64,000 nucleotides of DNA. It comes from Amanita rubescens (taxonomy: Eukaryota > Basidiomycota > Agaricomycetes > Agaricales > Amanitaceae). Each line of letters starts with the position of its first letter. Positions within the stretch are counted from its first letter, which is position 1. This document shows positions 55,917 through 64,000 of the stretch, piece after piece. The notes beneath the pieces are model-generated. The model made no database searches, was not told the origin of the DNA, and saw nothing but the letters and a program-made list of their open reading frames with translations. Where the stretch lies: NCBI GenBank assembly GCA_015039365.1, contig WION01000042.1:186001-250000 (forward strand), written 5' to 3'. Position numbers and translations under genes: made by a program.

Positions 55917-56919
55917 CACTCGACCGCTACGATGTCAGCATCCGAGAATATCTCACCTTCTGCGATAGCGAGCAGGTTCCAGAGGCAGACAGACTCCCTG
56001 CAAGCGAGATGCTACTAGCGCTATTCGCAGCCTCCCTGGTGGGCCGTATAGCTGGTGCGACCATTAGCGCGAAAGTCAGTGCCGTAAAGGCCTGGCACAT
56101 CCAACACAACCAGCCTTGGCGTGGAAATATCCTACTGCAGCACGTCCTGAAAGGCGCAGCTAACGCAACCCCAGAGACATCAAAACAAGATCGCCGACAG
56201 CCGATAACCATCGACATGCTCAAAGAACTATTCAATGATTTGGACCTAGCGGGACACCTAGATACGGCTGTCTTTGCCGTCGCTACCATGGCATTTTACG
56301 GTCAACTCCGCTTGGGTGAGATTTGCAGTGACCGAGAGGTCTACAATACTTTCAATTGCAAAACTCTACCTAATTTCTCACATCTTAAACCACCCCATAC
56401 ACCTGCAGGCTCTCGGATGATGCGTATCCCTTGGACCAAGGTAAAACGCGCTGCTGGGGAGGATGTGGCTATATGCCGTCAACGAGATACCACAGACCCT
56501 ATTGCCGCACTAGACAGACACTTACAAATCAACATGATTAACGACCCAACCACGGCCGTAGCTAGCTACCTAACAGCGAATGGCACCCGGAAACTTTTAA
56601 CAGTCTCAAAATTTATGAAGCGATGCAATGAAATTTGGCACGCACATAACCGTCCCCGCTATACCGGACACTGCTTTCGAATCGGCGGCACCACTCATTA
56701 TCTGTTGCAAGGTATTAACCCGGACGTCGTTCGCCTCATGGGTCGATGGTCATCCGACGCTTTCATACGCTATTGGCGCCAACTCGACGTAGTCGCTACA
56801 GTTCACACGGAAAACCTCCACATCACACGCCGCAATACACACCGCTCTTCAGCGAGCTAGATTCATGGGTGAGTCTGACTACGTGCCTCGTCGACGCGCT
56901 CGCCGGCGAGCTATGATTT

Positions 56920-57163
56920 GGGGGGTCTCCTCACCCTCGATTCATAGAATCCTAGCAAGCATTTGCTGACTGTTGGATGGTATCACAGACTGACCACCAG
57001 CAATCACTGATTGCAGGGTCTCTCGCCCACCTTGGGGCGATCGTTGAGCGTAATGGATTTCCTCATATGCATTCTCAGATATACAAGGACAGGACACATA
57101 CTTAGATATACAGTGGATACCTCTCTATGTACCCCTTCTCGCATGTACCGAAGGAAACGAAAT
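56920..57163 (+). repeat. Ngaro B1 repeat
   Basis: 244 bp starting GGGGGGTCTCCTCACCC, repeated as B2 at 57395-57638. Its last three bases AAT (57161-57163) are also the first three bases of A2. Confidence 0.9.
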
Positions 57164-57311
57164 GGCAGCTTCCCGAATAGGAAAGAGGGAAGCGTGTTTT
57201 CGTGACGAGGTGACGCGAGAGTTAATCTCGCGCTTCTTCCTCTCGAACGGTCACCTCGTCGCAACCTCAGATTCTAGAATCCCTCATCCCTGACTTGCAA
57301 TCGCAAAACGC
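57161..57311 (+). repeat. Ngaro A2 repeat
   Basis: 151-bp copy of A1. A unique spacer (57312-57394) separates it from B2. Confidence 0.9.
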
Positions 57312-57394
57312 ACCCACCACTCCCTCCCTGGTTTGTCGCATTTCAGCAATTCTCATACTGTTCCATGAAGCACAATCATCGTTCCCGAGTCGAG

Positions 57395-57638
57395 GGGGGG
57401 TCTCCTCACCCTCGATTCATAGAATCCTAGCAAGCATTTGCTGACTGTTGGATGGTATCACAGACTGACCACCAGCAATCACTGATTGCAGGGTCTCTCG
57501 CCCACCTTGGGGCGATCGTTGAGCGTAATGGATTTCCTCATATGCATTCTCAGATATACAAGGACAGGACACATACTTAGATATACAGTGGATACCTCTC
57601 TATGTACCCCTTCTCGCATGTACCGAAGGAAACGAAAT
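57395..57638 (+). repeat. Ngaro B2 repeat
   Basis: Copy of B1; ends AAACGAAAT, after which the hAT sequence resumes. Confidence 0.9.
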
Positions 57639-57699
57639 CAGCCTCTTGAAAGTCCTACGGATCGAGTATGAAGGTGTCTATCAGCGAGAGGCAAGATCA

Positions 57700-58080
57700 A
57701 TCCTCGTCTAGTTGGAATCAGCCTGATGGATGCAATATCTACTCTGCAATCTCAGTTCAAGGCTTACGTTCGAAAGGATTACCCCTTCGATAAGGCGCTC
57801 CACCGTCATGAGCCACCGTTGACCTGGTGGCACAACTTAGAACGCAACGAAGATGCTAGAGTGTTGGCGGTACGTGACTACTACATGGTTGTGATCTCGT
57901 GCTGATTAACTTGTCATAAGGCCATTTTTCTGCCGTCCCTGTTTCAATGGTTGAGGAGCGTGCGATGTCGACCGTGAAATGGATGAACACTGCGCGACGG
58001 AATCTCCAGGAGGCTTCCACCATATCGGATCAGCTTATCATTCGAAATTTCGTTCAAATGCTCGACAATGGACGTCTAAA
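57700..58080 (+). pseudogene. hAT transposase C-terminal remnant
   Basis: Reads YVRKDYPFDKALHRHEPP then LTWWHNLERNEDARVLA, then (after a 50-nt intron-like gap GTACGT...AAG and a frame change) VPVSMVEERAMSTVKWMN. This matches the layout of the hAT dimerisation domain (WW...N...VLA...P.S....ER..ST..W). It belongs to the outer hAT element. The stop codons and frame change show that it is dead. Confidence 0.65.
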
Positions 58081-58613
58081 ACCGCCCAAGCCTACTACGG
58101 ATCATCCTTCGAAGCCGATCACAACCAACTTAAAGTCAAAGATGACGTCAAGTACTAGTAGTAGTAGGCTGAAGAGGGTAGCAGCTCTGAGTCAATCGAA
58201 GACTTGGTGGCCCCATTTCTTACTGGAAGAAATCTTGACATTGATCGTTACTTGGATATTCTTGCGGATGGCCCGCTGTCTAATCTTACGAGGATGGCTG
58301 ATGAGGACATAGCCCACCCGGAGAAGCCCTCAACTTGAAGGAAGAGCAATGCTGTTGCATTGATGCCTGATGATGATGCATGGACGACTTGGAAGTAAAC
58401 TACGTATATAGCACATTGCTATGATGAAGCCAAATGCTAATTCGCAGCGAATTAGAGACTCACAATGCGAAATTGACTCTGATTCGCATGTTAATTTGCA
58501 TTGAGCGAGTTTGCTAATTTGCACTGTGAATCTGATGCGAATTTGGTCAGCTGGAGCCCATGCGAGTTTCACAGGTGTGAATTAGACAGCCGGACCAAAT
58601 TCACCGCACACTA
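58081..58613. other. hAT right subterminal region
   Basis: No gene. AATTCGCA/AATTTGCA words recur from 58430 to 58540 in both orientations, mirrored by AATTTGC words at 13840-13940 on the left. Confidence 0.6.
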
Positions 58614-58621
58614 GCGCGAGG

Positions 58622-59958
58622 GCAGAGATAAGGCCAAAATAGCAAAACCCAACAATGACCTGCCTGCCCGACGATGAATTCGGTGGGCTTGCTGTGGATG
58701 ACGAGAGCGACATCGAGGCAAAAGCGTTGATCACCAACCCGCCTCTCGTTGTTGGTCTCAAGAAGCCCAAAAAGTTATATGTTAAGTCAAGTTTTTTGTC
58801 TTCTACCCCCTCTACTGACGAGATGCAGGCGAATGTCAAAATTGAACCGAACACCACCGTTGAGCCTGGCAAAAGTACACTCAAGTCTCCCCGCAACGGA
58901 GCAGAGACTCAGATTGGCTGCTCGAACACCTTCCCGCTGGTACCAGTGGAAGATACACAAACGATCTCGTTCCCCGCACCCGTAAAGCTATTGGATCCAC
59001 TATGGAAGATCCTTGGGATCCTCTCCCAGCGTCGGAACTCCAAGTCATCGTTAACGAAGTGTTTGGTAAGGGAAAATACGATGTTGAAACGGACCCATCT
59101 TTTTGGTTTGGTACGTTATTCATGAATCATTTGTCGAATAGCTAACTACTGTTATGTTTTTAGACGAAATCCCGTCCTCACGGCTGGCGAAACGGGTTTG
59201 CGAAAGAGGCGATGGACGCGGTGAACGATCTCATTGATAACTACAAGGAGGATCTCGAATCGAAGGAACCTGAGGAGCATGGCGCAACTACCGAGGAAGA
59301 GCCCGAATTAACTACCCAGGAGGAAATTGCCGCGATGATCAATGCGTACTTGAACTATCAAGAGGTTCAACCTGGTAAGAGCGAATACCAGATGCATACC
59401 TATTTTATGCCGGGTGGTCAGAAGGTGGGTGAGCATCGTGTTACTTTGAATAGCATAACGGACGATTATCAAGGGACTATTCGAGAATCCCTTAATCCTG
59501 AGAACGCTCGGCCTGGCTCACCTCCAAGCGCTCAACGCAATTGGGATCGATGAGTTCACTTCCACGCCGAATCCCATTGGGGCAATGATCTTATCAAGCC
59601 ACCTCCAATCTCACATGAATTGTTTTCGCAGGTACAACGCGCCCTGGAATGTTTCAAGGTGGGCGATAAACCGGATAAAAAAGCGAAACTTCCAGCATTC
59701 TCGAGTGCCGTCTACGGTGACAAACGCGTGCGAGACATTAAAACTCACAAATCCATCAAGATCCGCACCGCGACGTGGCTTGTCGGCACCCTCAAAGACT
59801 TTAAGGATGACGAGTGGAATCGAATTTTGTCAAGCGCGCGCACTTATTTGCCCAACGAAAAAAGGAAGTCAAGCTCGAGTTCAACGTCGTCGTCGGTACC
59901 CACACTCGCCGAGTCCGAGGAGGAAGACGATTCAATCGCAAAATTTGTTATCCCTTGA
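58622..59958 (+). pseudogene. decayed hypothetical gene (3' part of split gene)
   Basis: Three consecutive segments look coding. 58655 onward has LPDDEFGGLAVDDESDIEAKAL and a Lys/Pro-rich stretch. About 58982-59109 reads MEDPWDPLPASELQVIVNEV and ETDPSFWF in another frame. After a GT-AG intron (about 59110-59162) comes TKSRPHGWRNGFAKEAMDAV. At 59470-59630 there is LGLAHLQALNAIGIDEF ... PIGAMILSSHLQSHM, and from about 59631 VQRALECFKVGDKPDKKAKL to KFVIP at 59958. The layout recalls lineage-expanded Agaricomycete hypothetical proteins. At least one frameshift (near 58982) and the hAT insertion upstream make it a pseudogene. Confidence 0.5.
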
Positions 59959-60521
59959 ACTTAACTTGTTTGCCTACATTTCCCCATCTGCCTACTAGTA
60001 TTAACTGATTTACGTGCTGTAGAACCTCTCATTGCTCTTTCAAGACTCGTCAATACTGTCATCGCATTATATCCGATGTTTTTGCCTGTGCTCGTAATCG
60101 CTTTCAAGTCTCATTATCATCGCCTCGTTCCCAAAGTTGTTACATCAAGCTTTCGCCACATCAGTTCGTTTACAAAACACGTAATTTGTTCATACACTCG
60201 CTATCAACTACTCCCCGGCATCACTAGCACATTTCCATCCCGCACGTCACTTGTATCATCACCATATTGCTTGGTAGCTATTCCATACTATTTCTATTTG
60301 CATTAGTGTCATGTTTCACGTTATTGCACGAAATAAATGTTGTCATGGTTATGTTCTATTTTTAAATGGTGTGAGCACGAAAGCAACCAGAACAACCTCT
60401 CGAGATGGCAGGAAAGCTATCTCGCACGTAGACTACATTCTACGTACCGCCTCGTGAGTCGTGCCTCGGCTCTCCTAGAATTACCATCAACTTCGCTATC
60501 GGATGAAGCGAGTTGCAGACC
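59959..60521. other. no supported gene
   Basis: Intergenic, 3' flank of the decayed gene and of the convergent HNH gene. Short frames here have no recognisable features. Confidence 0.5.
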
Positions 60522-61842
60522 TCAATGAGTAGAGACTTTAGAGCTCCATGCTGCGATGGCCCGATTGCGCTCTTCATCCTCCAAACGCTGTCGCTCTCTA
60601 GCCTCAGCGAGCTCAATGAGATAAGAGGGGTAAGGTGGGTTTGCGATGTTTCTTTCATCGTCAAAGTCAAAGTCACTCTCTTCGTCTTCTTCTTCCTCTC
60701 TCGTACGGAATGGCAAGGAGAAATGCCGTATATTCTCGAATTCTCGATAATTAGGGGTAGCGAATCGTGTGAGGACACATTGGAGGTAATTCCAGTTGAA
60801 AATGCCAATTGGAGGGTTATTAGTGGGGAGGGTGATCAGGTGACCATGTAAAGGTGCGCCATTGCCAAGGGCTAATGGAAAGCCGAACAAATTCAGAGGT
60901 TCACCCTCGGAAAAATCATGGACAACATATTGGTCCTGTCATCTAGATATTAATGTGATGAAGATCAAATGAAGGGGGACTTACAGGTCCAGAATGCCAA
61001 AATCCTAACTCGTAAAAGTCCACCATCGAGTCCATATGCTTAACGAGGAGGACTCCAAGCCTAGGATCAAATCTGGTCACACCAGAAGCATCCAAACCAG
61101 TGAAGCGTTGGACCACAGATCTGATAGCAACATCACCAAGGCGCTTTGGAATCAAATGAGATGCGGTGACCGCTCGAAAGCGTGGATGTCCCGTAATAAT
61201 GCACCGAGTGTCACGCGCACGTATCGCGTCGCGAAATGCATCAGCATGTGGTTGCGAAGTGTTTGTTGTGACGGAGTGCGATTGACGAGCACTCATTTTG
61301 GAGAGTGTGATAGGTGCATTATTGTTTGGGCGAAATTCATATATCGTCGGCCTCAACGGCTCCCCTTGCTGCACCTGCCTCCACTGCGCTGGAACCATAT
61401 CCATATTTATCCACAATTGGACTGTATCCTCCGTGATATCCCCCGTGAATGTAAACAAATGGCTGTTTCCGAGCGGCTCAAACATGAGCCTTGCCACCCG
61501 AATAAGCCAATCGACCCTTTCGCCTGCGAACGGACGCAGATCCTCAATGTCTTGTATGATCACGAACAGATGGCCCCCTATGCCCGGAGGTGGTGGTAAA
61601 GGCTCAGGGTCAGGTTGATCTGCCGTTGGAGCAGGGAGTTGATTTAGAAACTCCCTACTAACTCGGAGGTATAACCGTTGAGGTGCAGGTGCGGGAGGAG
61701 TCGAGGGAGTCGGAGGTTGAGGGTCGGGTTTCTTGGCATGTGAGTGGCTGGGTTTCCTACCTTTGGATGGTTTACCAGATTTTTTAGAGGTAGTAGGTCT
61801 TTGAACTGCAATGCGGGATGAACGCCTCAGAGGTTCGGACAT
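60522..61842 (-). CDS. HNH-nuclease-domain protein, 2 exons
   Basis: Exons 61842-60985 and 60935-60522 with a 49-nt intron (GTAAGT...CAG) give 423 aa. The N-terminal 80 aa are Lys/Pro-rich. The middle contains VDWLIRVARLMFEPLG. Residues about 205-285 carry RARDTRCIITGHPRF, TASHLIPKRLGD and a final FDLHHINI-proximal region, matching the HNH_2-type layout (CxxTG ... xAxHLIP ... N/H). The C-terminus is acidic and charged. Such proteins are numerous in mushroom genomes; the substrate is unknown. There are no stops or frameshifts, so it may be functional. It is divergent from the P-loop gene at 61.8 kb. Confidence 0.75.
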
Positions 61843-62711
61843 ACTGCCAGGATGTATTCGAGAGGAGTCACGGGGGTCACACGGTCACAAATCTTGACAG
61901 GCTTATCGAAGACGAATATAGCGTCTTTCGAATTAACGCGGGGCTCGATGACGTGGTTGATGACTTGAAGATACAAAGCAAGGCAACACTCGGTACCTTA
62001 AAGGATGTTGATCCTTACACTCTAGAATTGTTGGACGGACATCTCGACTCAATCCAACCCGAGGACAAACTTAAAAAGTTCAGGGTGAATCTGCCCATCG
62101 CCCAATTCTTCTCATTCACGATCTCGGCAAGCATACACATCAGGAACGAATCAAAGAGTTGTTTGAGCGCGGTATAAATGATTCATGTGATACAGCGTTC
62201 GTGGTGCTGGGATAATTGTGAAAATGATTAATTCTGATCTTGCTCTTTCTAGCCATCTATTTAGCGTCTCTGGCTCGGGTAAAACACGGCTTTCGCTTGA
62301 TGGTCTTTGCTCTCATTGGGACCTTTATATTTCGTGCAGGAGTATGATAGGAATGGCATCTGGATCCAATGACTTCACGGAAGCGACTGAAGTGTTGCAA
62401 TCTATGAGTACTTGGCCCTTGCCAGTAACGGTCCTGTTGTTCACCGCGCCTTTGAAATGTTATTGTGTGCGCGTGTCTTTATCGAAGCAACTTGTGCAAC
62501 GCTTCCTGTTAACACGGATGTCACGGTGGCTCGACGGCGATGGGACTTTGCTCAAGTTTTGCCTCCCCATCTAGAGCATGACGATAAAGACCTCTTTGTC
62601 AAAGCACTTCGGAGCATTCGGCGTGCTACGACTGATATTATGCGTGATATCACTCGCTCTTCATTGAGGATTCAGGAACGTCAAGAAATATCTGTTTTCT
62701 ATGGAAAGTGA
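61818..62711 (+). pseudogene. P-loop NTPase-type gene, frameshifted
   Basis: Fragments in order: HTVTNLDRLIEDEYSVFRI (frame 1, from about 61870), ILLIHDLGKHTHQERIKELF (shifted frame, about 62105), an intron-like gap (GTATAA...TTCTAG, to about 62251), then HLFSVSGSGKTRLSLDGLCS with a Walker A motif GSGKT. Next comes a frame change near 62412 and FEMLLCARVFIEATCATLP ... RRRWDFAQVLPPHLE to 62711. The pattern LHDLG ... SGSGKTRL ... GLC recurs in expanded basidiomycete P-loop families, some described as Crinkler-like. I infer relatedness only. At least two frameshifts indicate decay. The ORF start overlaps the HNH gene start on the other strand. Confidence 0.5.
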
Positions 62712-63021
62712 TACACGTCTATCTGTCGTGATCGATGAGGCACAGGTGGCTGCCAATATCTAAACTTCTTTCGCTCTGCGTCGAGGACTGAACGGTGTCG
62801 TTCTAATTGCCCGGCTGTCTCTTGTTGGCTTCTTGAATCTTGATTTGACCGATGTGTCACTCCAACGGGATGTTAGAGTCTAGAGATGACTCGCTCACTT
62901 TCTTACAATGCCAGGAGATTGAACATGGCAACCATGTTTTATATAAAGTAGTACATCCCTGGTACGTATTTCTACACTCCCTGCATCTCCCAGCGCCAAC
63001 CGTCGTATGGTATGGATAGCA
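62712..63021. other. no supported gene
   Basis: Short gap between the P-loop pseudogene and the minus-strand gene to its right; nothing recognised. Confidence 0.4.
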
Positions 63022-63853
63022 TTACAATACCGTACAGTGGCGTGTCTGACCTCCGGTTGTGATGCACCTGATAAGGGCATTGGCGAAATCATGGCAGTTG
63101 TTCGTGAGAATATTGTAGCTGCGGGTGCTCATCTGACTGATCAACCGTACAGCTTCATGGAGGGGATTATTTAGTAGAGCCTTCTCATTATTTACAAGTG
63201 CGAACTCACCGGCAGCATGAATTTGCTGGTCAGTCCACGTAGTCGTACCCTGGAGTTGAGGCACATGCCAACCGACCATGGGTGCGCTGCCAACCCTCAA
63301 CCTAATTCCTTGCCCTTGGACACTCTGACTGGTGCTGGCCTCATTTTGAACTTCGCGGTTGAAGACTAACTCGTAATAACGGTTGCCAACCACGACTGCC
63401 CAGTGTCCGAATACTGCGGGGGAATCCACAGCCCTGTTGCGCCCACTAGTACTACTCCCGGAAAACGCACGAGAAGTAAGATAAACTGGGCGGGCAGGAC
63501 TAGGGCCGCTAGGTTTAGTAACTGATCATTTGAATAAACACCGAGAAACCCACGCCGCATTCTCAGTCCCCGGATGTTCATGTGTCGTTGAAGAGTGTGG
63601 TTGCACTGAAGAATGTTGATGCTGAGGTGGCACTGCTGGTACTACATGATGTTCCTTTTAAAAATAGACATTAAGCACGTCGTGATTTTCAGAGAGAACT
63701 ACTGACATCGGCACGTGGTTGAAGTTGAAATAACGGTGCTTGACTGCGTTGTTCAATATCGAGGAACGTTCCGGGGGTTCCATAAGGTGCTGCATAAGTT
63801 GACAAGCTGGAGACCAGAACGAGGACAACAGAGACGAAGACTGAAAGATGCAT
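63022..63853 (-). CDS. probable secreted protein with His/Cys (NlpC-like?) C-terminus
   Basis: Exon 1 is 63853-63707 (49 codons) and begins with a convincing signal peptide, MHLSVFVSVVLVLVSSLSTYA, with cleavage likely before APYG. Intron 63655-63706 (GTCAGT...AAAAG). Exon 2 starts at 63654 with a His/Gln/Pro-rich stretch. The next junction (about 63500-63560) could not be resolved. The final exon ends at 63022 and encodes FGHWAVVVGNRYYELVF ... ILTNNCHDFANALI, a His...Asn-Cys arrangement reminiscent of papain-like NlpC/LRAT folds. That similarity is by eye only. Residue phases around the middle intron are uncertain, so the gene may carry a frameshift. Confidence 0.5.
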
Positions 63854-64000
63854 TATGTTAGAATTAGTTTGTGTGGGGATACGGGACCAGCCCTGTCTAT
63901 TGTGGATACAATGTCAGAGTGGAGGACTCATGATAGGAGACGGGGTTTCTTACATGAGGATAAATGTTAGGATGCACGGCACAGCGAGATAGTGAGGAAC
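63854..64000. other. upstream flank of secreted-protein gene
   Basis: Presumed promoter side of the minus-strand gene; no motif recognised before the window ends. Confidence 0.3.

Larger units (their letters stand above)
47456..56860 (+). pseudogene. Ngaro tyrosine recombinase, split by copia insertion
   Basis: 47456-47776 and 55922-56860 join exactly at the copia duplication (APATL joined to DRYDVSIREY) to 419 aa. The N-terminal 80 aa are Pro/Ser-rich. A core-binding helical region (ASEMLLALFAASLVGRIAGA) follows. The catalytic domain has the first Arg at FYGQLRLGEI, then HCFRIGGTTHYLLQ (H-x-x-R), GRW and the nucleophile Tyr in FIRYWRQL. All four tyrosine-recombinase signature positions are present. 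It would integrate the circular cDNA. Only the insertion disables it. Confidence 0.9.
14189..57638 (+). mobile_element. Ngaro-type tyrosine-recombinase retroelement
   Basis: Native length is about 5.8 kb after removing three inserts. It encodes gag, reverse transcriptase/RNase H and a tyrosine recombinase in that order and ends with split direct repeats: A1 (14189-14339) - ORFs - B1 (56920-57163) - A2 (57161-57311) - B2 (57395-57638). This arrangement and the absence of a target duplication are diagnostic of the Ngaro branch of DIRS-like elements, which integrate through a recombinase and a circular intermediate. All three ORFs are open once inserts are removed, so the element was intact when hit. 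Confidence 0.9.
13796..58613. mobile_element. outer hAT transposon (hosts the nest)
   Basis: Termini TAGTGTGCGGTGGATTTGGTC (left) and its complement TAGTGTGCGGTGAATTTGGTC (right) match at 20 of 21 positions. They are flanked by a perfect 8-bp duplication GCGCGAGG (13788-13795 and 58614-58621). Subterminal DNA on both sides carries AATTTGC/GCAAATT words. Without the Ngaro element inside, the transposon is only about 1.37 kb. It retains a decayed C-terminal part of a hAT transposase (57700-58080) and perhaps a scrap at 13980-14070, so it is an internally deleted copy. Confidence 0.9.

Noticed and set aside
60076..60306. 76-codon hydrophobic ORF resembling a membrane peptide
   Set aside because: Pyrimidine-rich intergenic DNA without gene context; likely chance.
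1..64000. tRNA, rRNA or other structured RNA genes
   Set aside because: None recognised by eye on either strand; a dedicated scan would be needed to exclude short ones.

Overview
The window comes from a filamentous basidiomycete, most likely an Agaricomycete. The evidence is: many spliceosomal introns of about 45-60 nt with GT(A/G)AGT donors; a KDZ-type transposase with its CxC2 cysteine cluster; a Ngaro-type tyrosine-recombinase retroelement; Ty3/gypsy and Ty1/copia elements; several hAT-type elements; and an HNH protein and a P-loop protein of types I associate with mushroom genomes. Almost all of it is mobile DNA. Only the last about 5.4 kb (58.6-64 kb) looks like ordinary gene space, and part of that is decayed.

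Left part (1-13.7 kb): a gypsy RNase H scrap, a GGACCGG-rich repeat, a tandem duplication and a huge near-perfect palindrome (2917-5553). Then come a broken LTR element, a frameshifted gag-like gene on the minus strand (11.1 to 6.9 kb) split by a hAT-type element with an 8-bp target duplication (7018-9415), and a foldback repeat (11337-13687) that holds a small non-autonomous LTR element (11540-13526).

Central nest (13.8-58.6 kb): 44.8 kb is one Russian-doll insertion whose order can be read from target-site duplications. A small hAT (13796-58613, TSD GCGCGAGG) disrupts a host-type gene. In it sits a Ngaro retroelement (14189-57638) with split direct repeats A1-ORFs-B1/A2-B2. Its gag is split by a hairpin-rich LTR element without reverse transcriptase (15584-44728, TSD GCTTC) and by a solo LTR (44897-45214). 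Its recombinase gene is split by a copia element (47777-55916, TSD CACTC). The hairpin-rich element is split by a KDZ transposon carrying five genes (18303-39175, TSD GCTAGAC), and one KDZ gene is split by a gypsy element (22995-31497, TSD ACCTT). Removing each insert plus one TSD copy restores the reading frame at every coding junction.

Most unusual content: (1) the hairpin-rich LTR element, with one open frame of about 1,714 codons made of recurring modules and an antisense strand that reads as a series of canonical introns; (2) a gypsy element with a third 736-aa ORF in the env position carrying a PPPAY motif and a zinc-knuckle-like motif; (3) a copia element with an extra membrane-anchored ORF upstream of gag-pol; (4) the 2.6-kb palindrome.

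Right part (58.6-64 kb): the other half of the disrupted gene, an HNH-nuclease-type gene (minus), a divergent decayed P-loop gene (plus), and a probable secreted protein gene (minus). All boundaries, frames and comparisons were read by eye; no alignment or database search was run.
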